DNA of 29,472 nt from Streptomyces roseochromogenus subsp. oscitans DS 12.976 (GCF_000497445.1 NZ_CM002285.1:3668512-3697983), one strand, 5' to 3'. Shown: positions 13,156 to 21,971, counted from the first letter of the stretch. Numbers and translations are program-made. The notes: generated by a model from the sequence alone, not told the origin.

Positions 13156-13215
13156 CGGAATCTTGATTCGGATACCTGATGCGGAATCTTGATACCGGCA
13201 TACCGGAATCTTGAT
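13156..13215. repeat. three direct 12-bp repeats
   Basis: CGGAATCTTGAT occurs exactly at 13156-13167, 13182-13193 and 13204-13215 (steps of 26 and 22 bp). Between them GATACC recurs three times. The block is AT-richer than the surroundings. It lies between the tsaE stop and the promoter region of the 64-residue gene. It could be a regulator-binding array or a processing site; no known family is recognised. Confidence 0.7.
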
Positions 13216-13228
13216 ACGGCGGCAGCGC

Positions 13229-13741
13229 TCAGGCGGTGAGCGACTCCAGGCCGGCCTCGGCCCAGCGCTCCCCCAGCCCGCTGAGCGTCACGTGCCGTAC
13301 CTCGTCCGTGGTGTCCCCGACGGCGCGGTGGATGACGACCTGGAGGCGGTCCTCGGTCAGTTCCTCGACCTTGCCCTCGCCCCACTCCACGACGATCACC
13401 GACTCGGGCAGCGAGACATCGAGGTCCAGGTCCTCCATCTCGTCCAGCCCGCCGCCGAGCCGGTAGGCGTCGACGTGCACGAGGGGCGGGCCGTCGCCGA
13501 GGGAGGGGTGCACCCGGGCGATCACGAAGGTCGGCGAGGTGACCGCGCCGCGCACGCCGAGGCCCTCGCCGAGCCCGCGGGTCAGCGTGGTCTTGCCTGC
13601 GCCCAGCTCACCGCTGAGCATCACCAGGTCGCCCGCGCGCAGCAGCTTGGCCAGCGTGCGGCCCAGCTCGCGCATCTGCTCGGGCGAGGTGATCGTCAGC
13701 CGGGTCTCAGCGGGGTCCTGCGGTGCTGCTGGTGCTTCCAT
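13229..13741 (-). CDS. tsaE: tRNA t6A biosynthesis ATPase TsaE
   Basis: P-loop ATPase that drives turnover of the TsaB-TsaD t6A complex. About 170 residues. Walker A SGELGAGKTT (about 43-52), then TRGLGEGLGV and TSPTFVIA, the sensor segment LVHVDAYRL, and the aromatic/acidic VIVVEWGEGKVEEL near the Walker B partner strand. Length and motif order are standard. The ATG at 13741 is preferred; it overlaps the end of the hydrolase gene by 35 nt, so translation is coupled to it. It is encoded apart from tsaB/tsaD, downstream of alr and the hydrolase, a common order in actinobacteria. Confidence 0.94.
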   Translation of the reverse strand: MEAPAAPQDPAETRLTITSPEQMRELGRTLAKLLRAGDLVMLSGELGAGKTTLTRGLGEGLGVRGAVTSPTFVIARVHPSLGDGPPLVHVDAYRLGGGLDEMEDLDLDVSLPESVIVVEWGEGKVEELTEDRLQVVIHRAVGDTTDEVRHVTLSGLGERWAEAGLESLTA

Positions 13742-14966
13742 AGCCCATAACCGTAGCCCCTGCGGGCACGGCACCCGCGCGAGTGAGCAGGTCGGCGAGG
13801 CGGTCGGTGACCACTTCGGGGTGTTCCAGCATCACCAGGTGCCCCGCGTCCGGGACGAGCACCAGCTCGGCGTCGGGCAACAGGTCGGCTATGGCCTCGC
13901 TGTGCTCGCTGGGCGTGACCAGGTCCCGGACGCCGGCCAGCACCAGCACCGGCATGTCCCGGAAGCAGGCGAGCGCCTCGGTCTTGTCGTGGTCGGTGAA
14001 GGCCGGGTAGAACTCGGCGACCACGTCGATCGGCGTGGACTCGATCATCCGCTCGGCGAACCGCTCGACGGCCGGGTCGACGTCCCGGCCCGCGAACGAG
14101 TACCGCTTGATGATCCCGGCGAACAGATCGGCGGTGGCCCGGCGGCCCTTCTCGACCAGCTCCGCCTGCTGTCCGAGCGCCTTCAGCACGCCGGGCAGGA
14201 TCCGGCGCACCGCGTTGACGCCGGCCAGCGGCAGCCCGAAGTTGACCTCGCCGAGCCGTCCGGACGACGTACCGACCAAGGCGGTGGCGACGACCCGGTC
14301 CCGGATCAGCTCGGGGTACTGGGCGGCGAGGGCCATCATGGTCATGCCGCCCATCGAGTGCCCGACCAGCACGATCGGCCCGTCCGGTACGGCGGCGTCG
14401 AGGACGGCCTTCAGATCGCGGCCGAGCTGGTCGATGGTGACCGGCACCCGGTCCCGGGTCTGGGCCATGCCCCGCCCGGACCGGCCGTGGCTGCGCTGGT
14501 CCCAGTGCACGGTCCGGACGACCCCGCGCAGGGCGGCCCGCTGGAAGTGCCAGGAGTCCTGGTTGAGGCAGTAGCCGTGGCTGAAGACGACGGTGACCGG
14601 GGCGGGCGCCTTACGGCCGAACAGCCTCCGCCTGCGCGGGGAGACGTTCGGGCCCGGGTCGGGCTCGGCATCGTCGACCTCGTAGTACAGCTCGGTGCCG
14701 TCGTCGGCCTGCGCCTTGCCCGGGGTGCCGCGCAGGGTGCCGTAGGGGCCCGCGGAGTCCAGTGCCAGCCGGGCCTTTCTGCGCATGCCCCGGCCCACCG
14801 TCATCCGCTCGATGGCGACGCCGGCCGCCGCGCCCGCGGCGAGCACGCCTATCGCGGTACCGGCGATGCCGGTCGCCCTGCGCCAGCTGCCGGCCGCCCC
14901 CGCGGCGGAGGCGGCGGCCGCCGAGGCGACGACGTCCGCCACGACCTCCGCACTGCTCTCGCTCAC
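13707..14966 (-). CDS. alpha/beta-fold hydrolase with N-terminal membrane segment
   Basis: 419-residue serine hydrolase of unknown substrate. An Ala/Gly-rich hydrophobic segment (about residues 33-52, ATGIAGTAIGVLAAGAAAG) may anchor it to the membrane. The catalytic domain starts near residue 120 with VTVVFSHGYCLNQDSWHF (oxyanion region), then WDQRSHGRSG, the nucleophile elbow VGHSMGG with Ser204, an acidic residue in LAGVRDLVTP and the catalytic His in PDAGHLVMLEHPE. GTG 14966 has GAGGAG 6 nt upstream and was preferred to an in-frame start at 15050. It lies between alr and tsaE on the same strand, an order often seen in actinobacteria. Lipase or esterase activity is possible but not shown by the sequence. 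Confidence 0.9.
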   Translation of the reverse strand: MSESSAEVVADVVASAAAASAAGAAGSWRRATGIAGTAIGVLAAGAAAGVAIERMTVGRGMRRKARLALDSAGPYGTLRGTPGKAQADDGTELYYEVDDAEPDPGPNVSPRRRRLFGRKAPAPVTVVFSHGYCLNQDSWHFQRAALRGVVRTVHWDQRSHGRSGRGMAQTRDRVPVTIDQLGRDLKAVLDAAVPDGPIVLVGHSMGGMTMMALAAQYPELIRDRVVATALVGTSSGRLGEVNFGLPLAGVNAVRRILPGVLKALGQQAELVEKGRRATADLFAGIIKRYSFAGRDVDPAVERFAERMIESTPIDVVAEFYPAFTDHDKTEALACFRDMPVLVLAGVRDLVTPSEHSEAIADLLPDAELVLVPDAGHLVMLEHPEVVTDRLADLLTRAGAVPAGATVMGYGSTSSTAGPR

Positions 14967-15111
14967 GTACCGCTCCTCTTCGCCGTACTGCAGTTCCCCT
15001 GGGTTTCGCCTGGGTGGTGAAACGGATGAATCCGATGGTGCCGGGTGCAACGGGCGTCGCAGGTGGGTCTGCGACGGGTGTCACAGGTGAGCCGGGTCGC
15101 TCTCGAACGGC

Positions 15112-16281
15112 TTACCCGAGTTCTTTCCCGTTCACATAGACGCGAGGAACCCGGGTCCCGATGCGTGTGACGATTTCGTACGCGATCGTGCCGCAGGCCT
15201 GCGCCCAGTCCTCGGCGGTGGGCTCACCGCGGTCGCCGGGCCCGAACAGCACGGCCTCGCTTCCCACCGCGGGCTCGTCCCCGCCGAGGTCCACCACGAA
15301 CTGGTCCATCGCGACCCGCCCGGCGACCGTCCGCCACTTGCCGTCGACCAGCACCGGGCCGGTGCCGGAGGCGTGCCGCGGGATGCCGTCCGCGTAGCCG
15401 ACCGGGACGAGACCGAGGGTGGTCTCGCCGGGTGTGACGTAGTGGTGGCCGTAGCTGACGCCGTGGCCGCGCGGGGCGCGCTTGACCAGGGCCAGCGAGG
15501 CGCGGAGCGTCATCACCGGGCGCAGCCCGAAGTCGGCCGGCGTGCCCAGCTCGGGGCTGGGCGAGATGCCGTACATGGCGATGCCGGTGCGGACGAGGTC
15601 GAAGTGGGTCTCGGGGAGGGTGAGTGCGGCGGGCGAGTTGGCGATGTGCCGCACCTCGGGCCGCACGCCCTGCTCCTCGGCGTACGCCAGCATCTCCCGG
15701 AAACGCTCCAGCTGGGCGGCGATGGAGGGATGCCCGGGCTCGTCGGCGCAGGCGAAGTGCGACCACAGCCCGGTGATCCGGACCAGCCCCTCGGCCTCGG
15801 CGCGCAGGGCCGCGGCGACCAGTTCCGCCCAGTCGGGGCCGGGCTGGCAGCCGTTGCGGCCGAGCCCGGTGTCCGCCTTGAGCTGCACCCGCGCGACGCG
15901 GCCGGCCTCGCGGGCCGCAGCGACGGCCTCCCGCAGGGCCCACATCCCGCTCAGGGACATGTCGAGGCCGGCCTCGATCGCCTGCCGCCAGGGGCCGCCC
16001 GGCACCCACAGCCAGCACAGGATCCGGCCCGGCAGCCCGGCCGCGCGCAGTGCCAGGGCTTCCTCGGGGGTGGCGGTGCCGAGCCAGGTCGCGCCCGCGG
16101 CGAGGGCCGCGCGGGCGCACGGCACGGCCCCATGGCCGTAGCCGTCGGACTTGACCACGGCCATCAGGGCCGCGCCGGGCGTACGGGCGCGCAGGGCGCG
16201 CACATTGGCCCGCAGGGCGCCCAGATCGATCTCGGCGCGGGCGCGCAGGGGGGCGGTCGGCACAGTCGCAGTCTCACTCAT
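15112..16281 (-). CDS. alr: alanine racemase
   Basis: PLP-dependent interconversion of L- and D-alanine, which supplies D-Ala-D-Ala for peptidoglycan. 389 residues, fold type III. The PLP lysine is Lys44 in AVVKSDGYGHG; the second catalytic base is Tyr277 in HGVSYGHHY. Other family blocks are QLKADTGLGRNG, GLWSHFACADEP, RHIANSPAAL, DLVRTGIAMYG, VGYADGIPR and GRVAMDQFVVDLG. The N-terminus is normal in length; GGGGGCG precedes the ATG closely. It is located between the L,D-transpeptidase and hydrolase genes, in a cell-wall-related context. Confidence 0.96.
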   Translation of the reverse strand: MSETATVPTAPLRARAEIDLGALRANVRALRARTPGAALMAVVKSDGYGHGAVPCARAALAAGATWLGTATPEEALALRAAGLPGRILCWLWVPGGPWRQAIEAGLDMSLSGMWALREAVAAAREAGRVARVQLKADTGLGRNGCQPGPDWAELVAAALRAEAEGLVRITGLWSHFACADEPGHPSIAAQLERFREMLAYAEEQGVRPEVRHIANSPAALTLPETHFDLVRTGIAMYGISPSPELGTPADFGLRPVMTLRASLALVKRAPRGHGVSYGHHYVTPGETTLGLVPVGYADGIPRHASGTGPVLVDGKWRTVAGRVAMDQFVVDLGGDEPAVGSEAVLFGPGDRGEPTAEDWAQACGTIAYEIVTRIGTRVPRVYVNGKELG

Positions 16282-16327
16282 CGCGCCCCCAGTCTCTCAG
16301 AGGGCCCCGCGGGCCCCGGTCGCAGTC

Positions 16328-17227
16328 TCAGCTACCCGGCCGCTTCCCCCACACGTAGACGTGGTCGCCCTTCTTCAGCACGTCCCACAGCTTGCGCGCG
16401 TCCTTGAGCTTCATGTTGACGCAGCCGTAGGAGCCGACCGTGGTGTAGATGCTGCCGTAGACGGCGTGGAATGCCTCGCCGCCGTCGAAGAACTGGGCGT
16501 ACGGCATGGGCTCGTCGTACAGGGTCGACACGTGGTTCTTGTGCCGCCAGTAGACGGTGTGCCAGCCCTTGCGGGTGAGATGCCCCGTGCGCCCGCTCCG
16601 CATGGGCACCGGCCCGAACACCACCTTGGAGTCCTCCTGGACCCAGGTGAGCTGGCGGTCCAGATCGACACAGGCGACCTTGTACGACCGGACGGGACAC
16701 TTCTTGGCGGCGTTCGGGTCCTTCTTCGCCCCGATGAGCATCATCGTCGACCAGGTGATGGGCCCGGCGAACCCGCTGGCGGGCTTGATCTTGTGCTTGG
16801 TCTGGAAGGCACGGATCGCCTCGCAGTCGGCGGCCGACTGCTTTCCGTCGGCCTTCAGCTTCAGCCAGCGCTCCACCTGCCGCTGATAGGGCCCGGTCTT
16901 CTTGCTGCAGCTCACCTTGGAGACGGCGTCGTCGAGCGGCACGTACTCGATGAGGTCGTACGCCCCCGGCGCCGCTTCCTTCGGCTCCACGGCGTCCTCC
17001 GCCTCGGTCGGCGTGTACACCGTCGGCGGCAACGCCTCATCGGGCGTGTCGATCTGCCAGGGCTGACCGGGCCCGGGAGCGACACCGGGGACCAGGTCGA
17101 GTTCGGGGGCGGGGGCGGGGGCGGGCGGCGCGGGAGCGCCGGCCGCTGCGTTTGCGGTCGAGGGCAGGGCTGTCACAGCGGCGAGCAGCACCGCGGCGGC
17201 CCGGGACGCGATTCGTCTGCTGATCAT
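16328..17227 (-). CDS. secreted L,D-transpeptidase (YkuD) with PG-binding-like domain
   Basis: Forms 3-3 crosslinks in peptidoglycan outside the membrane. About 299 residues: signal peptide MISRRIASRAAAVLLAAVTA... ending near ANAAAG, a Pro/Ala linker, a peptidoglycan-binding-like helical domain (about 90-165, QRQVERWLKLKADG then CEAIRAFQTKHKI), and the YkuD domain from about 178. The catalytic Cys269 is in GSYGCVNM, with His in EAFHAVYGS upstream; the usual SHGC is SYGC here, a variant I believe occurs in actinobacterial homologues. GDHVYVWG closes the domain. The ATG at 17227 has no ribosome-binding site; TTG 17239 (GGAG 7 nt upstream) would add four residues. It lies between nnrD and alr on the same strand, after a 168-bp gap holding a repeat copy. 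Confidence 0.88.
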   Translation of the reverse strand: MISRRIASRAAAVLLAAVTALPSTANAAAGAPAPPAPAPAPELDLVPGVAPGPGQPWQIDTPDEALPPTVYTPTEAEDAVEPKEAAPGAYDLIEYVPLDDAVSKVSCSKKTGPYQRQVERWLKLKADGKQSAADCEAIRAFQTKHKIKPASGFAGPITWSTMMLIGAKKDPNAAKKCPVRSYKVACVDLDRQLTWVQEDSKVVFGPVPMRSGRTGHLTRKGWHTVYWRHKNHVSTLYDEPMPYAQFFDGGEAFHAVYGSIYTTVGSYGCVNMKLKDARKLWDVLKKGDHVYVWGKRPGS

Positions 17228-17311
17228 GCAATCAGCCAAACGTGCGGCTCCGCCGGATCAGTGGTGCCGCGCGGGACAGTCACCCGAGGGGTGCAGTCGT
17301 TCGCCTGCGGC

Positions 17312-17381
17312 GCCGTCGTGGCTGGTCGTGCCCGCGCGGCGGAGCCGCATATCGGCACAGCCCCGCGCCCCTTGGGGAACT
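17312..17381 (-). repeat. dispersed intergenic repeat, copy A
   Basis: Read on the minus strand it runs from TTCCCCAAGGGGCGCGGGG through CTGTGCCGATATGCGGCTCC to GGGCACGACCAGCCACGACG. The same order of blocks is found at 23899-23965 on the plus strand. It fills the gap between nnrD and the L,D-transpeptidase gene and can form CCCCAAGGGG and GCGGCTCCGCCGC hairpins, so it may act as an attenuating or processing element. Confidence 0.7.
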
Positions 17382-17395
17382 GCAGTGCCGTCGGC

Positions 17396-18832
17396 TCAGT
17401 CGTGCACGTCCCTCCACGCCTGAGGGATCCGCGCGGCCACGTCATGCGCCCCCACCGGCGCCCCGTCCGCCGCGAACCGCCCGGCCAGCCCGTGCAGATA
17501 CGCCGCCACGCTCCCCGCGTCCCGCGCCGGCAGCCCCGCCGCCAGCAAGGACCCCGCGAGCCCCGACAACACGTCCCCGCTCCCCGCCGTAGCCAGCCAA
17601 GGGGTCCCCGTGGCGTTGACCCGCACGGCCCCGCCCCCCGCGTCGGCGACCAGCGTCGTGGACCCCTTCAGCAGCACCGTCGCCCGGTACACCGCCGCCA
17701 GCTCCCGCACCGCGGCCAGCCGGGCCTGTTCGACCTCCTCCCGCCGCACTCCCAGCAGCGCGGCCGCCTCCCCGGCATGAGGGGTCATCAGCGTCGGTGC
17801 CGTACGCCCGCGCACCGCGTCCCGCTCGGCGAGCCGCAGCCCGTCCGCGTCGAGGAGCACCGGCACGTCCGTGTCCAGCACCTCGGCCACGGTCACCGCG
17901 TCGTCCCCGGCGCCCGGTCCGGCCACCCAGGCCTGTACGCGCCCCGCCTTCGCCGGTCCCCGATCGGACACGAGGGTCTCCGGGAAGCGGGCGATGACCG
18001 CCTCCGCGGCGGGCCCGACGTACCGTACGGCCCCGGCCCCGCCGCGCAGCGCCCCGGAGACGGCGAGCACGGCGGCGCCCGGATAGCGCGCGGATCCGGC
18101 GGCGATGCCCACGACTCCGCGCCGGTACTTGTCGCTCTCCGCGGCCGGCACGGGCAACAGCCGTGCCACGTCGGCGTGTTGGAGGGCCTGCAGCTCACCC
18201 TCGGCGGGCAGTTCCAGACCGATGCCGACGAGCCGGACGACCCCGGCGTACTCCCGCGCCGGGTCGATCAGCAGTCCGGGCTTGTAGGTGCCGAAGGTGA
18301 CGGTGAGGTCGGCCCGGATCGCGGCGCCCCGCACCTGACCGGTGTCGGCCTCGATCCCGCTGGGCAGGTCCACGGCGACCACGGCGGCACGGGACCGTGC
18401 CACGACCCCGGCCAAGGCCTCGGCCTCGGGTCGCAGCCCGCCCTTGCCACCGATCCCGACGATCCCGTCCACGACGAGATCAGCCGACTCGATGAGCCCC
18501 TCGGCGGAATCGGCCGGGGCAGGGCCGACCGTGCCGCCCGCCCGGCGCAGCGCGCCCAGCCCTCCGGCGTGCGCCCGCTCCGGCGCGAGCAGTACGGCCG
18601 TGACCCCGGCCCCCCGACGCGCCAGCCGCGCCCCCGCGTACAGCGCGTCACCGCCGTTGTCGCCGCTGCCGACGAGCAGCACCACCCGGCTGCCGTACAC
18701 CCGGCCGAGCAACTCGGCGCAGGCGGCGGCCAGCCCCGCCGCGGCCCGTTGCATCAGCGCGCCCTCCGGCAGCCGTGCCATCAGGGCCCGTTCGGCCGCC
18801 CGCACCGTCTCCACGCTGTACGCACTACGCAT
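17396..18832 (-). CDS. nnrD: bifunctional NAD(P)H-hydrate epimerase / ADP-dependent dehydratase
   Basis: Repairs damaged NAD(P)HX: the N-terminal domain epimerises R- and S-NAD(P)HX, and the C-terminal domain dehydrates S-NAD(P)HX with ADP. About 478 residues. The YjeF_N part (1-215) has VVLLVGSGDNGGDALYAGAR, DLVVDGIVGIGG and VVAVDLPSGIEADTGQV. The YjeF_C part (about 225-478, ribokinase-like) has KYRRGVVGIAAGS, WVAGPGAGDD, LLDADGL, TLMTPHAGEAAALLG and NATGTPWLATAGSGDVLSG, whose Asp is catalytic. The fused order matches E. coli Nnr. ATG 18832 was chosen at the conserved MRSAYSVETVRAAE; a longer upstream reading is less likely. It lies 46 nt downstream of acpS and is probably co-transcribed. 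Confidence 0.94.
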   Translation of the reverse strand: MRSAYSVETVRAAERALMARLPEGALMQRAAAGLAAACAELLGRVYGSRVVLLVGSGDNGGDALYAGARLARRGAGVTAVLLAPERAHAGGLGALRRAGGTVGPAPADSAEGLIESADLVVDGIVGIGGKGGLRPEAEALAGVVARSRAAVVAVDLPSGIEADTGQVRGAAIRADLTVTFGTYKPGLLIDPAREYAGVVRLVGIGLELPAEGELQALQHADVARLLPVPAAESDKYRRGVVGIAAGSARYPGAAVLAVSGALRGGAGAVRYVGPAAEAVIARFPETLVSDRGPAKAGRVQAWVAGPGAGDDAVTVAEVLDTDVPVLLDADGLRLAERDAVRGRTAPTLMTPHAGEAAALLGVRREEVEQARLAAVRELAAVYRATVLLKGSTTLVADAGGGAVRVNATGTPWLATAGSGDVLSGLAGSLLAAGLPARDAGSVAAYLHGLAGRFAADGAPVGAHDVAARIPQAWRDVHD

Positions 18833-18878
18833 GGCACCGAGTCTGCCCCGTACCCCCCACCGCCCACACCCCGAGCGC

Positions 18879-19250
18879 TCAGCCCTCGGCCACCACCACG
18901 GCCGAGGCGATCCCCGCGTCATGGCTGAGTGAGACGTGCCAGGACCGTACGCCCAGTTCGGCAGCCCGGGCGGCCACGGTGCCCGTCACCCGCAGGCGCG
19001 GCTGTCCGCTGTCCTCGACGAGCACCTCGGCGTCGGTCCAGTGCAGGCCGGGCGGTGCGCCCAAGGCCTTCGCCAGCGCCTCCTTGGCCGCGAACCGGGC
19101 CGCGAGCGAGGCGATCCCGCGCCGCTCCCCGCTGGGCAGCAACAGCTCCCGCTCCACGAACAGCCGCTCGGCCATGCCGGGCGTCCGCTCCAACGACGCG
19201 CGAAACCGGTCGATCTCGGCGACGTCGATCCCCACTCCGATGATGCTCAT
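18879..19250 (-). CDS. acpS: holo-[acyl-carrier-protein] synthase
   Basis: Transfers the 4'-phosphopantetheine arm of CoA to the serine of acyl carrier proteins in fatty-acid (and in Streptomyces type II polyketide) synthesis. 123 residues, the usual AcpS size. Diagnostic motifs: [14 protein letters not shown] at the N-terminus with the metal-binding Asp, [17 protein letters not shown] with the second metal ligand Glu, and [17 protein letters not shown] at the end. The ATG at 19250 has no ribosome-binding site, but TAGGCT lies 7 nt upstream, so the transcript is probably leaderless. It is divergent from the SDR gene. Confidence 0.95.
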   Translation of the reverse strand: MSIIGVGIDVAEIDRFRASLERTPGMAERLFVERELLLPSGERRGIASLAARFAAKEALAKALGAPPGLHWTDAEVLVEDSGQPRLRVTGTVAARAAELGVRSWHVSLSHDAGIASAVVVAEG

Positions 19251-19257
19251 GCCGGGC

Positions 19258-19263
19258 AGCCTA
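19258..19263 (-). promoter_or_regulatory. -10 box of a leaderless acpS transcript
   Basis: TAGGCT on the minus strand, 7 nt before the ATG, and no ribosome-binding site. Same hexamer and spacing as before glmS. No convincing -35 box is visible. Confidence 0.5.
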
Positions 19264-19319
19264 CGGTCGCTTCCCGTCCGCCTGCCGAAATCCCGCTGCC
19301 GGACCCGGCACGTGCCGTC

Positions 19320-19325
19320 TACGCT
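19320..19325 (+). promoter_or_regulatory. -10 box of a leaderless SDR transcript
   Basis: TACGCT, then 6 nt, then the ATG of the SDR gene. No ribosome-binding site is present, so translation from the 5' end is likely. It lies 56 bp from the acpS -10 box on the opposite strand, making a compact divergent promoter pair. Confidence 0.45.
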
Positions 19326-19331
19326 CCGTCC

Positions 19332-20111
19332 ATGACGTCCCAGGCCTACCTCTCCGACCTGTTCTCGCTGGACGGCCGTGTCGCCGTGGTGACCGGAGGC
19401 AGCTCCGGCATCGGCCGGGCCATCGCCGGAGCGCTCGCGCGGGCCGGCGCGAGGGTGGTGGTCGTGGCCCGCGGCAAGGAACAACTGGAGCAAACCGTCG
19501 GCGAGTTGACCGGCGCCGGTTGCACGGCCGCGTGGGTCGCGGGCGATCTCGGCACGCGTGACGGCGTGCGCGCGGCGGCCGAGGAGGCGGCCGGTGTCTT
19601 CGGCGAGCCCGACATCCTCGTCAACTCCGCGGGGATCAACCTGCGGCCGCCGCTGGGCGAGCTGGGCGAGGACGTGTGGGACACCACCATGGCCGTGAAC
19701 CTGGAAGCCCCCTTCCTGCTGGGGCAGCGGTTCGGGCCCGGCATGGCGGAGCGCGGCTTCGGCCGGATCATCCACATCACCTCCCAGCAGGCCCACCGCG
19801 CGTTCGTGCAGAGCGGGGCCTACGGCGTCTCCAAGGGCGCGCTGGAGGCGCTGGCCCGTTCGCAGGCCGAGGCCTGGTCGCCGTACGGCGTCACCGTCAA
19901 CACCCTGGTGCCGGGCTTCGTGATGACCCCGCTCAACCAGCGGCTGTCCAGTGACCCCCAGAAGGTGGCGGCGCTGGCCGCGCGCACGTTGACCGGCCGC
20001 AACGGCCTCGCCGAGGACTTCGAGGGCGCGGCCGTCTTTCTCGCCGGCCGCGCCTCCGCCTATGTCACCGGCCAGTCGATCTTCGTCGACGGCGGCTTCT
20101 CCGTGCACTGA
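19332..20111 (+). CDS. short-chain dehydrogenase/reductase
   Basis: NAD(P)-dependent classical SDR of 259 residues, closest in feel to gluconate 5-dehydrogenase/3-oxoacyl reductase types; the substrate is not known. Cofactor loop TGGSSGIG (21-28), LVNSAGIN with Asn98, catalytic Ser151 in IHITSQQ, Tyr164 and Lys168 in YGVSK, followed by [13 protein letters not shown] and the C-terminal [13 protein letters not shown]. The Arg/Gly composition after the second strand ([10 protein letters not shown]) suggests NADPH preference, an inference. The start at ATG 19332 agrees with the conserved N-terminus and with a -10 box 6 nt upstream. It is convergent with glmS, with only 12 bp between the stops. 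Confidence 0.92.
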   Translation: MTSQAYLSDLFSLDGRVAVVTGGSSGIGRAIAGALARAGARVVVVARGKEQLEQTVGELTGAGCTAAWVAGDLGTRDGVRAAAEEAAGVFGEPDILVNSAGINLRPPLGELGEDVWDTTMAVNLEAPFLLGQRFGPGMAERGFGRIIHITSQQAHRAFVQSGAYGVSKGALEALARSQAEAWSPYGVTVNTLVPGFVMTPLNQRLSSDPQKVAALAARTLTGRNGLAEDFEGAAVFLAGRASAYVTGQSIFVDGGFSVH

Positions 20112-20123
20112 GCCGGGTGCGGC

Positions 20124-21971
20124 CTACTCGACCGTCACCGACTTCGCCAGGTTGCGGGGCTGGTCCACGTCGTTGCCGCGGGCGGTGGCCAGCTCGCAGG
20201 CGAAGACCTGCAGCGGGACGGTCGCCACCAGCGGCTGCAGCAGGGTCGGGGTGGCCGGGATGCGGATCAGGTGGTCGGCGTAGGGGGCGACCGCCTCGTC
20301 GCCCTCCTCCGCGATCACGATGGTGCGCGCCCCGCGGGCCCTGATCTCCTGGATGTTGGAGACGATCTTGTCGTGCAGGACCGAGCGGCCGCGCGGGGAC
20401 GGTACGACGATCACCACCGGCACGTCCTCCTCGATCAGCGCGATCGGGCCGTGCTTCAGCTCGCCCGCCGCGAAGCCCTCGGCGTGCATATAGGCGAGTT
20501 CCTTGAGCTTCAGGGCGCCTTCGAGGGCGACCGGGTAGCCCACGTGCCGGCCGAGGAACAGCACCGTGTTCTTCAAGGCCAGGGTCCGCGCGAGAGCCCG
20601 TACCGGCTCCATCGTCTCCAGGACCCGATCGACCTCCTCCGAGATCCGGGAGAGGTCCTTGATGACGGCCTGGATCTCGTCGCCCCACTTGGTGCCGCGC
20701 ACCTGACCCAGGTACAAGGCCACCAGATAGCAGGCCACCAGCTGGGTCAGGAACGCCTTGGTGGAAGCCACGGCGACCTCCGGGCCCGCGTGGGTGTACA
20801 GCACCGCGTCCGACTCGCGCGGGATCGTCGAGCCGTTGGTGTTGCAGATGGCCAGCACCTTGGAGCCCTGCTCACGGGCGTGCCGCAGCGCCATCAGGGT
20901 GTCCATGGTCTCGCCGGACTGGGAGATGGCGATCACCAGGGAGCGGCCGTCCAGGATCGGGTCCCGGTAGCGGAACTCGCTGGCCAGCTCCACCTCGCAC
21001 GGGATGCGCGTCCAGTGCTCGATGGCGTACTTGGCGATCAGGCCGGCGTGGAAGGCCGTACCGCAGGCGACGATGACGACCTTGTCGATCTCGCGCAGCT
21101 CGGACGGGGAGATGCGGACCTCGTCCAGGGTGAGCGAGCCGGACGGGTCGATCCGGCCCAGCAGTGTGTCGGCTACCGCCTTGGGCTGCTCGGCGATCTC
21201 CTTGAGCATGAAGTAGTCGTAGCCGCCCTTCTCGGCGGCGGAGGCGTCCCAGTCCACGTGGTAGCTGTGCACCTCGGCCGGGCGGCCGTCGAAGCCGGTC
21301 ACCGTGACGCCGTCCCTGCGCAGCTCCACGACCTGGTCCTGGCCCAGTTCGATCGCCGAGCGGGTGTGGGCGATGAACGCGGCGACGTCGGACGCCAGGA
21401 ACGCCTCGCCCTCGCCGACACCGACCACGAGCGGCGAGTTGCGGCGCGCACCCACGACCACATCCGGTTCGTCGGCGTGCACCGCGACCAGCGTGAACGC
21501 GCCCTCCAGCCGCCGGCACACCAGCCGCATGGCCTCCGCCAGGTCGGCGGTGGCCGAGAACTCCTCGCCGAGCAGATGGGCGACGACCTCGGTGTCGGTC
21601 TCGGAGGTCAACTCATGGCCCCGCTCGGCCAGTTCGGTCCGCAGCACCGCGAAGTTCTCGATGATGCCGTTGTGGACGACGGCAACCCGGCCCGCGTTGT
21701 CGAGATGCGGGTGGGCGTTGCCGTCGGTGGGGCCGCCGTGCGTGGCCCAGCGCGTGTGGCCGATGCCGGTCGCGCCCGTCGGCAGCGGCCGTTCGACCAG
21801 TTCCTTCTCCAGGTTGACGAGTTTCCCGGCCTTCTTGGCCGAGGCCAGTCCGCCGTCGGCGAGGACGGCGACGCCCGCCGAGTCATATCCCCGGTACTCC
21901 AGCCGCTTCAGCCCTGCCATCACGACATCGAGCGCCGACTGCGACCCTACGTATCCCACGATTCCGCACAT
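20124..21971 (-). CDS. glmS: glutamine-fructose-6-phosphate aminotransferase (isomerizing)
   Basis: Makes glucosamine-6-phosphate from fructose-6-phosphate and glutamine, the first step to UDP-GlcNAc. 615 residues. The N-terminal glutaminase domain begins MCGIVGYVG with the nucleophile Cys2, then RLEYRGYDSAG, GHTRWATHG and VVHNGIIENF. Two SIS domains follow: the first with IVACGTAFHAGLIAKY and ISQSGETMDT, the second with LFLGRHVGYPVALEGALKLKE and AEGFAAGELKHGPIALIEE. The C-terminus NLAKSVTVE is standard. The ATG at 21971 has no ribosome-binding site but TAGGCT 7 nt before it. No glmS ribozyme is seen, as expected outside Firmicutes. It works with glmM, encoded 2 kb away. Confidence 0.96.
   Translation of the reverse strand: MCGIVGYVGSQSALDVVMAGLKRLEYRGYDSAGVAVLADGGLASAKKAGKLVNLEKELVERPLPTGATGIGHTRWATHGGPTDGNAHPHLDNAGRVAVVHNGIIENFAVLRTELAERGHELTSETDTEVVAHLLGEEFSATADLAEAMRLVCRRLEGAFTLVAVHADEPDVVVGARRNSPLVVGVGEGEAFLASDVAAFIAHTRSAIELGQDQVVELRRDGVTVTGFDGRPAEVHSYHVDWDASAAEKGGYDYFMLKEIAEQPKAVADTLLGRIDPSGSLTLDEVRISPSELREIDKVVIVACGTAFHAGLIAKYAIEHWTRIPCEVELASEFRYRDPILDGRSLVIAISQSGETMDTLMALRHAREQGSKVLAICNTNGSTIPRESDAVLYTHAGPEVAVASTKAFLTQLVACYLVALYLGQVRGTKWGDEIQAVIKDLSRISEEVDRVLETMEPVRALARTLALKNTVLFLGRHVGYPVALEGALKLKELAYMHAEGFAAGELKHGPIALIEEDVPVVIVVPSPRGRSVLHDKIVSNIQEIRARGARTIVIAEEGDEAVAPYADHLIRIPATPTLLQPLVATVPLQVFACELATARGNDVDQPRNLAKSVTVE

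Noticed and set aside
13156..13215. A minimal CRISPR array
   Set aside because: Only three 12-bp repeats with short, uneven spacers that themselves share GATACC, and no cas genes nearby.
16151..18928. 925-codon open frame antisense to the L,D-transpeptidase and nnrD genes
   Set aside because: Mirror of real genes in high-GC DNA; no recognisable domain.
20124..21971. A glmS ribozyme or riboswitch upstream of glmS
   Set aside because: The start codon is 7 nt after a -10 box and no leader RNA exists.
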